DNA of 64,000 nt from an uncultured SAR86 cluster bacterium. GTDB taxonomy: Bacteria; Pseudomonadota; Gammaproteobacteria; Magnimaribacterales; TMED112. A model generated the notes under the pieces. That model was not told where the DNA came from. It searched no databases and saw nothing but the letters and a program-made list of their open reading frames with translations. The position numbers and the translations under genes are program-made. The DNA lies in contig CACEYZ010000003.1 of the NCBI GenBank assembly GCA_902563885.1, forward strand, positions 1 through 64,000. Direction: 5' to 3'. Positions 47,876 to 56,486 of the stretch are shown in pieces; the first letter of the stretch is position 1; each line of letters opens with the position of its first letter.

Positions 47876-48621
47876 TTAATACCAGAATGAATACACACTA
47901 TTCCGTTTGTTAAGTCTTCAAATGAGACTTTTGAAAATTTATTTTTTTTCAACATTGATTTTAGTTCTTTCTGATTTTCATGAGTTCTAATTGATTTAAC
48001 TAAATACTCATAACTTTTTTTATCGTCTGAGACTAATTCACCAATAGTTGGAATAATTTTATAACTATAAAAATCATAGAGCTTTGAAAAAGCCTTATTA
48101 TTAACTTTCGAAAACTCAAGAATTCTTAAAGAGCCACCTTTTTTTAATATTCTAAAAATTTCTTTTAACGACATATCCTTATCTGAAAAGTTTCTAAATC
48201 CAAATGAGATAAAGACATGATCAAAAAAATTATCCTTAAATGGCAAAGACTCAGCCTCACTTATTTCAAATTTAGATTTATTTATAAAGCCTTCATCTGC
48301 AGCTCGCTCTTTAGCTTTAAGTATCATTTCCTTATTTTGATCAACTAACCAAATATTTGATGAAGGGGAATGCTCATAAATTAATTTGGCGATATCTCCT
48401 GTACCTGAAGCTAAGTCAAGAATTTTAGACTTATCTTTGATATTTGTGTTTTTTACAAATTGCTTTTTCCAAACCCTATGCAGACCAAAGGACATTAAAT
48501 CATTCATTAGGTCATAATTATCAGCAACTTGAGAGAAGATTTTATTTACTCCTTTCGTTTTAGCTTTTTTTTCAACCTTCTCGTCTCCAAAAAATACTTT
48601 TTGATTATCTTTACTGGTCAT
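47872..48621 (-). CDS. ubiE: Ubiquinone/menaquinone C-methyltransferase UbiE
   Basis: UbiE is the SAM-dependent C-methyltransferase of ubiquinone (and menaquinone) synthesis. The 249-residue protein has VADNYDLMNDLMSFGLHRVWKK, the SAM motif I LDLASGTGDIAKLI, SEAESLPFKDNFFDHVFISFGFRNF and ILKKGGSLRILEFSKV, all family hallmarks. The length matches E. coli (251). It is the first gene of the leftward ubiE-ubiB-tatABC run, divergent from orn across 30 bases. Confidence 0.97.
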   Translation of the reverse strand: MTSKDNQKVFFGDEKVEKKAKTKGVNKIFSQVADNYDLMNDLMSFGLHRVWKKQFVKNTNIKDKSKILDLASGTGDIAKLIYEHSPSSNIWLVDQNKEMILKAKERAADEGFINKSKFEISEAESLPFKDNFFDHVFISFGFRNFSDKDMSLKEIFRILKKGGSLRILEFSKVNNKAFSKLYDFYSYKIIPTIGELVSDDKKSYEYLVKSIRTHENQKELKSMLKKNKFSKVSFEDLTNGIVCIHSGIK

Positions 48622-48651
48622 ATAGAATTATTCTTTGAATAGAGAGTATAA

Positions 48652-49188
48652 ATGACAAATACAAATTTTCTAGCTTGGATAGATTTAGAAATGACAGGCT
48701 TAGATCCTGAAAAACACCATATTATCGAAATTGGAAGTCTGGTTACTGATGGGAATTTAAATATAGTTGAAGAGGGTCCAAATATTGCAATTTCTCAGCA
48801 ACAAGATGTTCTTGATTTAATGGATGAGTGGAATGTAAACCAACACTCTAAAACTGGATTAATTGAATTAATTAAAAAAAGTGAAGTAAACATAAAAGAA
48901 GCAGAACTTAAAACGCTTGAATTTTTTAAAAAACATTTAAAACAACATGCCTCACCACTTTGCGGTAGTAGCATTTCCCATGACAGACGTTTCTTAATCA
49001 AATATATGCCAAAACTAGCAAACCATTTTCATTACAGACATATAGATGTAACTTCTTTTAAAGAGTCACTAAAAAGATGGGATAAAGACTTTGTAGAGTA
49101 TAAGAAAAAAGCATCTCATAGAGCAATGGATGATATAAAAGAATCTGTAGAAGAGCTTAGGTATTACAAAGAAAAATATATTAAGTAA
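48652..49188 (+). CDS. orn: Oligoribonuclease
   Basis: Orn degrades very short RNAs and pGpG to mononucleotides. The 178-residue DEDDh exonuclease has WIDLEMTGLDPEKHHIIEIGSLVTD (the first Asp-Glu pair), SGxSISHDRRFL-like CGSSISHDRRFLIKYMP, YRHIDVTSFKE and the catalytic His/Asp in KKASHRAMDDIKESVEELRYY. Size and motifs fit E. coli Orn (181). Its end overlaps the convergent phoD gene by 8 bases. Confidence 0.97.
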   Translation: MTNTNFLAWIDLEMTGLDPEKHHIIEIGSLVTDGNLNIVEEGPNIAISQQQDVLDLMDEWNVNQHSKTGLIELIKKSEVNIKEAELKTLEFFKKHLKQHASPLCGSSISHDRRFLIKYMPKLANHFHYRHIDVTSFKESLKRWDKDFVEYKKKASHRAMDDIKESVEELRYYKEKYIK

Positions 49189-50773
49189 TTTCTTTACCTG
49201 GTTTAAAATAAATATTTTTTAAGATTGATCTAGTAAAAGATTTCTTCTTTACTGTATTTACTCCAATAAAAGATGCCAGTCCGAACTCCTTTCTAAGTTC
49301 CAAAGTTAAATAACCCCTGTTTCGAAAGTTTGTCCATACTAGATTTTTGTTTACTTGAGTTATAGCAGCTTCAATAGGCCTTACATCAAGACCTTTAAAT
49401 TCATCTGATCCACCAGGAGAAGAAACAGATGGTGTTGCAAATTCAACACCAACAAAATTATTTGTATTGTTTTTTACATTCGCAGCCCAACAATTATGAG
49501 TATCACCAGCAAGAAATATATTATTCGACGAATGCTTCTTTAAAATATTTAAAAATCTTTCTCTCTCGGCAGGGTAGCCGTCCCATGAGTCTGTATTGTA
49601 AGGTAAATTTAAATTATTAATGTATTTGAGATATTTTGAGTTCTCGGGTAGTTCATTCAAGACAAATGATGGTAAGGGTGGTAAGACCACTTTTGATAAT
49701 AGAACTTGTTGTCCAAAAAGGTTCCATGTACAATTTTTATTCGATTTTTGTTTAACAAAATTAAGCTGTTCATTTCCAAGAAGGGAGCGACTTTTTTTAT
49801 TGAGATCTTTTAAAAATGATTCTTTGTCAAAGTTCCCATCATTAATGTATTCAGAGTACATAACTTGTTTATCTCTCGAGCTTAATCTTGTATCAAGTAT
49901 AAGAAGATTAATTAAATTTCCAATTTTAAATTTTTCCCACCTGCGCTGTTTAATAACTTTTTCTCTTACAGGCATCCACTCATAATAAGCTTGTAAGGCA
50001 CTTTTTTTCCGAAAATAGAAATTACTCTCGTTTTTTTGATGATTTTCTGCACCATTTTGCCATGCGTCATTAGAAATTTCATGGTCATCCCAAATACATA
50101 TCATAGGTCTGGATTGATGTAAGGCTTGAAGGTCTTCATCTGTTTTATATTGTGAATGTCTGAGCCTATATTCGTTTAGAGTTTTTACTTCATTCTCTGG
50201 AATGGGTATTCTTCCCAACTTATTTGCGTCTTCTGTAGCATATCCACCATCTTCATACTCATAAATATAATCACCAAGGTGTATGTTTAGATCAATGCTT
50301 TTATCTTCTGCTGCATCTTTATATACGTTAAAAAAACCAGCAGGATGGTTAGAGCAGCTAAAAATGGCAATTTTATACTTTTCAATATCTTGTTGAGGCA
50401 AGGTATTAGTTATTCCAACTGGAGATATAACATCTTCACAAATGAAGCGATAAAAAAATTTTGTTCCTGGTTTATATTTTGAAAGATTTATATCAGCTTT
50501 GACTGTAAAGTCTTTTCTTTTGTTAGTAAAAACTAAACCATGTTCTAGAATAGATTTAAAACTTTTTTGAAGCGATATCTGATATTTAATAGCTTTTGTG
50601 ACATTAAATTTTTCAGGTGTTATTCTTGTCCAAATAACAACCCTTTTATCTGTTGGATCGCCACTTGCAACCCCATGTAAAAATTTTACTTTGTTAATTT
50701 TTTTTTGAAATGCAGCTAAAGCTGGTATGAAAAATAAAAGAGATAATGATTTAAGAAATGATCTTCTGTTCAT
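49181..50773 (-). CDS. PhoD-family alkaline phosphatase with a Tat signal
   Basis: PhoD enzymes are secreted phosphodiesterase/phosphomonoesterases using Ca and Fe. The 530-residue protein begins MNRRSFLKSLSLLFFIPALA, a twin-arginine signal (RRSFLK), so it should be exported folded by the TatABC system encoded 3 kb away. The mature part starts FLHGVASGDPTDKRVVIWTRITP, the PhoD N-terminal domain, and continues with metal-binding motifs FSCSNHPAGFFNVY, NIHLGDYIYEY, CIWDDHEISNDAW and LAGDTHNCWAAN. It follows the DUF1820 gene after 11 bases. It probably scavenges organic phosphate. Confidence 0.93.
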   Translation of the reverse strand: MNRRSFLKSLSLLFFIPALAAFQKKINKVKFLHGVASGDPTDKRVVIWTRITPEKFNVTKAIKYQISLQKSFKSILEHGLVFTNKRKDFTVKADINLSKYKPGTKFFYRFICEDVISPVGITNTLPQQDIEKYKIAIFSCSNHPAGFFNVYKDAAEDKSIDLNIHLGDYIYEYEDGGYATEDANKLGRIPIPENEVKTLNEYRLRHSQYKTDEDLQALHQSRPMICIWDDHEISNDAWQNGAENHQKNESNFYFRKKSALQAYYEWMPVREKVIKQRRWEKFKIGNLINLLILDTRLSSRDKQVMYSEYINDGNFDKESFLKDLNKKSRSLLGNEQLNFVKQKSNKNCTWNLFGQQVLLSKVVLPPLPSFVLNELPENSKYLKYINNLNLPYNTDSWDGYPAERERFLNILKKHSSNNIFLAGDTHNCWAANVKNNTNNFVGVEFATPSVSSPGGSDEFKGLDVRPIEAAITQVNKNLVWTNFRNRGYLTLELRKEFGLASFIGVNTVKKKSFTRSILKNIYFKPGKEIT

Positions 50774-50784
50774 ATTTTAAATTT

Positions 50785-51108
50785 TTATTTTTTTTTATCT
50801 GGCACAATATTTATAGGAAATTGAGCTAGATTCTTTAAATCAGCCTTGGAAATTTTCGACTTACCGATTTCATTAACAACATCAATTCTAACAATTGAAT
50901 TTATAGGTAAAAGAGTTTTTTGAACATCTAGAAATTCAGCTTTTAATTTTTCTTCAGACGTATCTACGACTAAATTATTTTTCGTATCAAAAATATAGCC
51001 ATCAATTTCAAGAAATGCGTAAAAATCGCTTTGGTATATATTTTTTGCGTAAATTTCGTATACTTCTCCAACTTGAAAAAATTTAATTTTGTAAATTTTT
51101 TGTTTCAC
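50785..51108 (-). CDS. DUF1820 family protein
   Basis: The 107-residue cytoplasmic protein matches the DUF1820 pattern known near miaB and phoH in gammaproteobacteria: KIKFFQVGEVYEIYAKNIYQSDFYAFLEI, then VVDTSEEKLKAEFLDV and INSIVRIDVVNE. Its function is unknown. The C-terminus is proline/lysine-rich. Its start is only 12 bases from the divergent miaB start, so the two promoters must overlap the coding ends. It probably shares a transcript with phoD. Confidence 0.82.
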   Translation of the reverse strand: MKQKIYKIKFFQVGEVYEIYAKNIYQSDFYAFLEIDGYIFDTKNNLVVDTSEEKLKAEFLDVQKTLLPINSIVRIDVVNEIGKSKISKADLKNLAQFPINIVPDKKK

Positions 51109-51120
51109 TATAATAAGAAT

Positions 51121-52446
51121 ATGCCAAAAAAATTATACATCAAAACACATGGCTGTCAGATGAATGAGTATGATTCAGAAAAGATGGCGAAGATTCTTAA
51201 ACATGAAGAAAATTTTGAACTTACAAGTTCAGAACATGAGGCAGATCTTATTATCTTAAATACTTGCTCCATTCGTGAAAAAGCGCAAGAGAGAGTATTT
51301 CATCAGATAGGCAGATGGAGAAAAATTAAAGATAAAAATCCAGATCTTAAAATAGCAATTGGAGGATGTGTTGCATCACAAGAGGGTGATAAAATTATGA
51401 AAAGAGCACCAGAGGTTGATATTGTTTTTGGCCCACAATCGCTTCATCGATTACCAGAACTTTATAAAAAAGAACAAAAAGTCAAAAAAGCACAAATTGA
51501 TATATCTTTTCCAAAACTAGAAAAATTTTCTCATATGCCTGCTCCTGATAAAGGAGAACCATCATCTTTTGTCTCAATAATGGAAGGGTGTAATAAATAT
51601 TGCTCTTTCTGTGTGGTCCCTATGACAAGAGGGCATGAAGTATCAAGAACTGTTGAGGACATTCTTAAAGAAGTAAAGATATTATCTGAAAAGGGAACAG
51701 CTGAAATTCATTATTTAGGTCAAAATGTGAATAACTTTAAAGGAACATATAAAGGTGAAATTTCTTCACTTGCACAGCTTATTGAATTAACCGGAAAAAT
51801 TGATGGTATAGAGAGAATTCGATTTACAACAAGTCATCCACATGAATTTAAAGACGACCTTGTTGAGGCTTATGCAAATGTTCCTGAATTGGTAAGTCAT
51901 GTTCATCTTCCAATTCAAAGTGGCTCCGATCGAATTCTCAAGCTTATGAGAAGAAGATACGATACTAATAAGTACTTAAAATTAATAGAAAAAATTGAAA
52001 ACATAAGACCCGACATGAGTTTCTCTTCAGATTTTATTGTTGGCTTTCCTGGAGAAACTGAAGAAGATTTTCAGGCCACTATGAATATAGTTGAAAAAGT
52101 AAAATTTGATGCATCATACAGTTTTATATACAGTCAAAGACCAAATACGCCTGCATCTCAAATGGAAGATGATGTGTCAGAAAAAGTTAAGAAGGATAGG
52201 CTAGATCTGTTGCAAGATAGATTAAATCAAATAGCTTTTGGTTATAGTAGAAAGCTAGTAGGAACAGTACAGAATTGTTTAGTCATGGGGTTATCTAAAA
52301 AAGATCCAGGTCAGCTTCAAGCAAGAACAATTTGCGACAGAGTGGTAAATTTTAAGGCAGATGACTATGATTTAATTGGACAATTGGTTAATATTCAAAT
52401 TAATGAAGCATTGCCTAACTCACTTAGGGGCACATTAAATAATTAA
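51121..52446 (+). CDS. miaB: tRNA-2-methylthio-N6-dimethylallyladenosine synthase MiaB
   Basis: MiaB is a radical-SAM methylthiotransferase acting on i6A37 of tRNAs. The 441-residue protein has the N-terminal MTTase domain Cys residues (THGCQMNEYDSEKM, NTCSIREKAQE, IGGCVASQEG) for the auxiliary cluster, the radical SAM motif EGCNKYCSFCVVP (CxxxCxxC), PIQSGSDRILKLMRR and a C-terminal TRAM domain. A frame extends upstream to 51031, but it would add 30 unrelated residues and overlap DUF1820, so the ATG at 51121 is preferred. Confidence 0.97.
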   Translation: MPKKLYIKTHGCQMNEYDSEKMAKILKHEENFELTSSEHEADLIILNTCSIREKAQERVFHQIGRWRKIKDKNPDLKIAIGGCVASQEGDKIMKRAPEVDIVFGPQSLHRLPELYKKEQKVKKAQIDISFPKLEKFSHMPAPDKGEPSSFVSIMEGCNKYCSFCVVPMTRGHEVSRTVEDILKEVKILSEKGTAEIHYLGQNVNNFKGTYKGEISSLAQLIELTGKIDGIERIRFTTSHPHEFKDDLVEAYANVPELVSHVHLPIQSGSDRILKLMRRRYDTNKYLKLIEKIENIRPDMSFSSDFIVGFPGETEEDFQATMNIVEKVKFDASYSFIYSQRPNTPASQMEDDVSEKVKKDRLDLLQDRLNQIAFGYSRKLVGTVQNCLVMGLSKKDPGQLQARTICDRVVNFKADDYDLIGQLVNIQINEALPNSLRGTLNN

Positions 52447-52450
52447 ATAC

Positions 52451-53398
52451 TTGTACAGTCAGCAACTAAATTTTTCAAACCTCACTCCAGACAGATTAAT
52501 TCTGCTTTGCGGAGAATTTAATAAAAATCTAAAACAGATTGAGAAAGCTCTACGTATTAAGGTTCTTCAAAATGGGACAGAATTTGAATTAAAAGGGAAA
52601 AAAGAAGATGTTGGTATAGGAGTTTCTGCATTATTTAGTCTGAAAGAAAAACTAGAAACTAATTCAATCATAACTCCAGATGTTGTCCACTTAAGTTTAC
52701 ATTCAGCAAAATTTGAAGATAAAGAAAATGAAGAATCAAACTCATCAAAAATAAAAACTCCACGCACACTTGTTTCACCAAGAGGAAAAAATCAAATTGC
52801 ATATCTAGATAATATAAAAAATAGCGATTTAACTTTTGGGATAGGTCCATCAGGTACAGGGAAAACTTTTTTAGCAGTTGCATGTGCAGTAGACGATTTA
52901 ATAAAAGAAAAAATTAGAAAAATTGTTTTAGTTAGGCCAGCTGTTGAGGCTGGAGAGAAACTTGGCTTTCTGCCAGGAGATTTATCATCAAAAATTGACC
53001 CATATCTCAGACCCTTATACGATGCTTTACATGACATGTTAGGAGCTGAAAGAGTAACCAGATTAGTTGAAAGAGATGTTATAGAGATAGCTCCTCTTGC
53101 ATATATGAGGGGCCGAACATTAAGAGAAGCTTTCATAATTATGGACGAGGGTCAGAATACAACTATAGAACAGATGAAAATGTTTCTTACAAGGTTAGGT
53201 TTTGGATCTAAAGCTGTTGTTAATGGGGATTTAAGTCAAATTGACTTACCTAAAAATATTACATCTGGCCTTAAGCACTCAATTGAAGTTTTAAAGAATG
53301 TTGATTCAATAAAATTTACTAAATTTGGTGCTAAGGATGTTGTAAGACACTCTTTAGTTCAAGAAATTGTACAGGCTTATGATAATTTCGAAGAATAA
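52451..53398 (+). CDS. PhoH-like ATPase (PhoH/YbeZ)
   Basis: PhoH/YbeZ is a phosphate-starvation-type ATPase that interacts with YbeY in RNA metabolism. The 315-residue protein has Walker A GIGPSGTGKTFLAVACAV (around residue 135), Walker B EAFIIMDEGQNTT and GFGSKAVVNGDLSQIDLP, preceded by a KH-like N-terminal region. The start is TTG at 52451, four bases after the miaB stop. The run miaB-phoH-ybeY-corC-lnt is conserved in gammaproteobacteria. Confidence 0.94.
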   Translation: MYSQQLNFSNLTPDRLILLCGEFNKNLKQIEKALRIKVLQNGTEFELKGKKEDVGIGVSALFSLKEKLETNSIITPDVVHLSLHSAKFEDKENEESNSSKIKTPRTLVSPRGKNQIAYLDNIKNSDLTFGIGPSGTGKTFLAVACAVDDLIKEKIRKIVLVRPAVEAGEKLGFLPGDLSSKIDPYLRPLYDALHDMLGAERVTRLVERDVIEIAPLAYMRGRTLREAFIIMDEGQNTTIEQMKMFLTRLGFGSKAVVNGDLSQIDLPKNITSGLKHSIEVLKNVDSIKFTKFGAKDVVRHSLVQEIVQAYDNFEE

Positions 53399-53843
53399 TT
53401 TAAAATTCGAAATTTTCAATTTACCGACAAAATTTAACAATAATAAGAAAGCTATTACTCATGCAATTGAATTATTCACTGCTTTCTTTGATATAAATAA
53501 ATTAAATGTTGAATTAAGTTTTTGCTCTTTAGAGGATATTCAAAAAATTAACTATAAATTTAGGAAAATAAATAAACCAACAAATGTACTTTCTTTTCCA
53601 AGTGAGGAGTTAGATAAGATAGATAAAAATTGTGAGGGAGAAATACTTATTTGTAATGATTTATTATTAGAAGAATCACTTGCCCAAAATAAAAATCATA
53701 TAGATCATTTTTTACATCTACTGATACACTCACTTCTTCATCTTAAAGGCTATGGGCATGATAAAGAAAATGATGCTATATTAATGGAAGAAAAAGAAAT
53801 TGAGTTTTTGTCACAAATTGGAATATCTAATCCTTATAAATAA
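53379..53843 (+). CDS. ybeY: Endoribonuclease YbeY
   Basis: YbeY is a metal-dependent RNase involved in 16S rRNA 3' maturation and ribosome quality control. The 154-residue protein has the zinc motif HSLLHLKGYGH (HxxxHxxxxxH) near residue 112 and NKPTNVLSFPSEE upstream. A frame opens at a TTG at 53367, but I use the ATG at 53379, which gives MIISKNNLKFEIF and overlaps the phoH end. Its stop shares one base with the corC start. Confidence 0.94.
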   Translation: MIISKNNLKFEIFNLPTKFNNNKKAITHAIELFTAFFDINKLNVELSFCSLEDIQKINYKFRKINKPTNVLSFPSEELDKIDKNCEGEILICNDLLLEESLAQNKNHIDHFLHLLIHSLLHLKGYGHDKENDAILMEEKEIEFLSQIGISNPYK

Positions 53844-54640
53844 TGTCTGAAGAGCCCTCGCAGAAAAGTTTTTTATCTTTTTTTTCGAATTTGTTTGCTA
53901 AAGAAAAAAATAATTCTAATAAAACAATAGAAACTCCGGATGATGAGCAGATTGAGGAACTTATACAAAATGTATTAAAAATTAAAGATGCAATAGTTAG
54001 AGAAATTATGATTCCTAAAGTAAATATTTCTTATATAAATGAGGATAGTGATATGCAGGAAGTTTACAAAACTATACAAGATACAAGACACTCAAGATAC
54101 CCCGTTTTTGATAAGTCGTCAGAAAAAGCTGTTGGGATACTTCATGTAAAAGATTTAATAGATGAAGAAATAAATGATAAAAATTTTAAGATTAAAAACT
54201 TATTAAGAGAGGTCAAATATGTTCCTGAGACACAATCAGTTACATCACTTCTTGAAGATTTTAAAAAAGATAGAGCTCATCTTGCTATGGTTTTAGATGA
54301 ATATGGAATGTTGGCAGGGCTTATTACTATTGAAGATATTCTTGAAGAAATTGTTGGTGAAATTGAGGATGAGTTTTACGAAGAAAAAACAGATGAGATT
54401 ATCAAAATAAACCAGAATGAGTTTATAGTCTCTGCAACTTTAGATATAGAAAAATTTGAAGAGTTTTTTGAAATTAACTTAAATTCTGAAGAGGTAGAGT
54501 CTATTGGAGGATTTGTTTTGAAGAAATTTGGACATCTACCAAAAGTGGGTGAAAGTCTCGAAAATTATAATCTTCGATTTACTGTAACATCTGCGGATCA
54601 AAGAAAAATAAAAAAAATAACAGTTCGAAAAATTGATTAA
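53843..54640 (+). CDS. corC: CorC/YbeX-type CBS-domain protein
   Basis: CorC is implicated in magnesium/cobalt efflux and, as YbeX, in ribosome-related functions together with YbeY. The 265-residue soluble protein has an acidic N-terminal linker, two CBS domains (VREIMIPKVNISYI onward; HSRYPVFDKSSEKAVGILHVKDL; HLAMVLDEYGMLAGLITIEDILEEIVGEIEDE), and a C-terminal CorC_HlyC domain (VESIGGFVLKKFGHLPKVGES). It has no membrane DUF21 domain, as expected for CorC. Its end overlaps lnt by 8 bases. Confidence 0.95.
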   Translation: MSEEPSQKSFLSFFSNLFAKEKNNSNKTIETPDDEQIEELIQNVLKIKDAIVREIMIPKVNISYINEDSDMQEVYKTIQDTRHSRYPVFDKSSEKAVGILHVKDLIDEEINDKNFKIKNLLREVKYVPETQSVTSLLEDFKKDRAHLAMVLDEYGMLAGLITIEDILEEIVGEIEDEFYEEKTDEIIKINQNEFIVSATLDIEKFEEFFEINLNSEEVESIGGFVLKKFGHLPKVGESLENYNLRFTVTSADQRKIKKITVRKID

Positions 54641-55889
54641 AACATTTCTTCGAGGTCTAGTAATTGGTCTAATATTTTGGTCTATTTCAATAAATTGGAT
54701 ATTTGATGCAATTAATTTTTATGGAGCAGGTTACTTTTTAAGTTTTTGTATTACTGCTCTTTTAATTTTTTATCTTTCTCTTTATTTTGGCTTTTTTACT
54801 TTTTTAATAAAATTTTTTGAAGGGAATAAATTTTTTGTATTACTAGTACCATCTTTAATATATATTTTGGAATGGGTTCGTTCTTGGGTGATATCAGGGT
54901 TTCCATGGCTAAATATTGGGATTTTTTCAGTTCCTATTAATTTCACAGGATATCTTCCTTTAATAGGTGTTTCTGGAACATCATTTATTTTTGGCTTAAT
55001 AATTGTTTTAGCTTTAAAAATTAGTATTTTGAGAATTGGAAGTATATTTTTGTTATCACTAGTTGGTTTTTTAAGCCCTAATAAGAATTTATTTCTTGAT
55101 GAAGATTCTAAACAATTAAAAATTGCAGTTGTTCAACCAGTTGAAAATAACTATAAAATATTAAACAATCTTACTTTGCAAGCAAAAAATGATGGAGCTG
55201 AAGTAATAATATGGCCCGAGGCTGTAAGTAGTTATCAAAATTTTCAAGCAAGAACAGAATTTGAGGATATAGATATTATTGGTGGTTTCTTTGTTCAACA
55301 GAATGAAGAAATTTTTACCTCAATTGTTAATACTTCAACGAATGAGAGATACGATAAAAGAAACTTAGTGCCTTTTGGAGAATTTCAGCCTTTTGATAAT
55401 CTATTAAAAAACTTCAATAAATTTTTTAATATTCCTAATTCATCACTAACAAGAGGGGAAAAATCGCAAAAAAAAGTTTTAATTCAGCAAATTCCCTTTT
55501 CTGGGTTAATTTGTTGGGAATTATCTTTTAATGATACTTTTGTTGATAGAACTAGGAATACAGGATTTATCATTCATATAAGTAATGACAGCTGGTATGG
55601 AAAAAATATGCCAGCTCAACACTTACTTCATGCAAAAGCACGTGCGATTGAGTCTCAAAAATGGGTTGTTAGATCTACTACAGATGGCATTTCAGAAATT
55701 ATTTCACCTTATAATCAGAAAAAATTATCAGAAAACATTCCAAAAGGTATAAAGAGTTTTAAAACAGAAACTATCTCTACTAATATGAAAAATACACCAT
55801 ATCTAATTTTTGGAGATTATCCATTACTAATCTTCTCATTTATTATTATCCTATTAGCTTTAATTGATAAAAAAAGAAATGAAAAATAA
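54633..55889 (+). CDS. lnt: Apolipoprotein N-acyltransferase (short)
   Basis: Lnt adds the third acyl chain to the N-terminal Cys of lipoproteins. The protein has membrane segments in the N-terminal third, then a periplasmic nitrilase domain with the catalytic triad: Glu in EVIIWPEAVSS, Lys in YDKRNLVPFGEFQPF, and Cys in GLICWELSFND, followed by SNDSWYGKNMPAQHLLHAKARAIES. A final helix anchors the C-terminus. At 418 residues it is about 90 shorter than E. coli Lnt (512), mainly in the N-terminal membrane part. The start is TTG at 54633, overlapping corC. Confidence 0.93.
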   Translation: MIKTFLRGLVIGLIFWSISINWIFDAINFYGAGYFLSFCITALLIFYLSLYFGFFTFLIKFFEGNKFFVLLVPSLIYILEWVRSWVISGFPWLNIGIFSVPINFTGYLPLIGVSGTSFIFGLIIVLALKISILRIGSIFLLSLVGFLSPNKNLFLDEDSKQLKIAVVQPVENNYKILNNLTLQAKNDGAEVIIWPEAVSSYQNFQARTEFEDIDIIGGFFVQQNEEIFTSIVNTSTNERYDKRNLVPFGEFQPFDNLLKNFNKFFNIPNSSLTRGEKSQKKVLIQQIPFSGLICWELSFNDTFVDRTRNTGFIIHISNDSWYGKNMPAQHLLHAKARAIESQKWVVRSTTDGISEIISPYNQKKLSENIPKGIKSFKTETISTNMKNTPYLIFGDYPLLIFSFIIILLALIDKKRNEK

Positions 55890-56409
55890 TATTCTATTTT
55901 TATTAATCATGTCTTTCCTGATGAAATCCACAGAGATTGAAATTTCTATTTCCGAGCAAAAATTATTTTTGCTTGATAATAAATCTGTTATAAAAACCTA
56001 TTTAATATCTTCTTCAAAGTACGGAGAGGGTTCAAAAGTCAACTCTTTTAAAACGCCACTTGGTAAACATGTTGTCAAAAGAAAAATAGGAAATGACATG
56101 CCATTAGGAGCAAGATTTATTGGAAGGAGCTTTTCAGGAGAAATTTATCCTATATATGATACTGATCAGGTGCTTGTTGAAGATGATGTGGTTCAGTCAA
56201 GGATCCTATGGCTTGATGGATTAGAAGATGGGATCAATAAAGGTGAGGGGGTAGATTCTTATAGCAGATATATTTACATACATGGAACACCAGAAGAATG
56301 GCTGTTAGGGGAAAAAGCTTCAAAAGGCTGCATAAGAATGTCAAATAAAGATGTCATTGAGTTATTTAACCTCGTGGAAGAGGGAATACCAGTAACAATC
56401 AATAAATAG
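55879..56409 (+). CDS. L,D-transpeptidase (YkuD domain)
   Basis: The protein (176 residues from the ATG at 55879) has a hydrophobic N-terminus, MKNNILFLLIMSFLMKS, that acts as a signal or anchor, and a YkuD catalytic domain ending in the motif HGTPEEWLLGEKASKGCIRM (His, Ser-x-Gly-Cys-Ile-Arg). Such enzymes cross-link peptidoglycan or attach lipoproteins to it. No LysM or other binding domain is present. An upstream start at 55864 is possible. It overlaps lnt by 11 bases and is the last gene of the miaB run. Confidence 0.9.
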   Translation: MKNNILFLLIMSFLMKSTEIEISISEQKLFLLDNKSVIKTYLISSSKYGEGSKVNSFKTPLGKHVVKRKIGNDMPLGARFIGRSFSGEIYPIYDTDQVLVEDDVVQSRILWLDGLEDGINKGEGVDSYSRYIYIHGTPEEWLLGEKASKGCIRMSNKDVIELFNLVEEGIPVTINK

Positions 56410-56451
56410 CTATTATTTTATAAAATAAGCATCATTTATTTATAAAAAATA

Positions 56452-56480
56452 TTGATAATACATAATAAATATGTATTATA
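56452..56480 (+). promoter_or_regulatory. Predicted sigma70-type promoter with extended -10
   Basis: TTGATA (56452-56457) and ATTATA (56475-56480) are separated by 17 bases, and TG at 56472-56473 makes an extended -10. Transcription would start near 56487, just before the structured RNA region. It is the clearest promoter match seen in the window, in a stretch that has no gene. Confidence 0.65.
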
Positions 56481-56486
56481 TTACTT

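Noticed and set aside
49620-49985. A 121-codon plus-strand ORF inside phoD
   Set aside because: It is antisense to the conserved catalytic part of PhoD, and its translation is Phe/Leu/Arg-rich without domain features, as expected of a shadow.
51031-51120. Upstream extension of miaB to 51031
   Set aside because: The extra 30 residues do not resemble MiaB and lie antisense to DUF1820 coding sequence; the family N-terminus begins at 51121.
56413-56432. AT-only palindrome TTATTTTATAAAATAA after the L,D-transpeptidase as a terminator
   Set aside because: The stem has no GC pairs apart from a weak GCT/AGC extension and there is no T-run after it, so I do not call a terminator.
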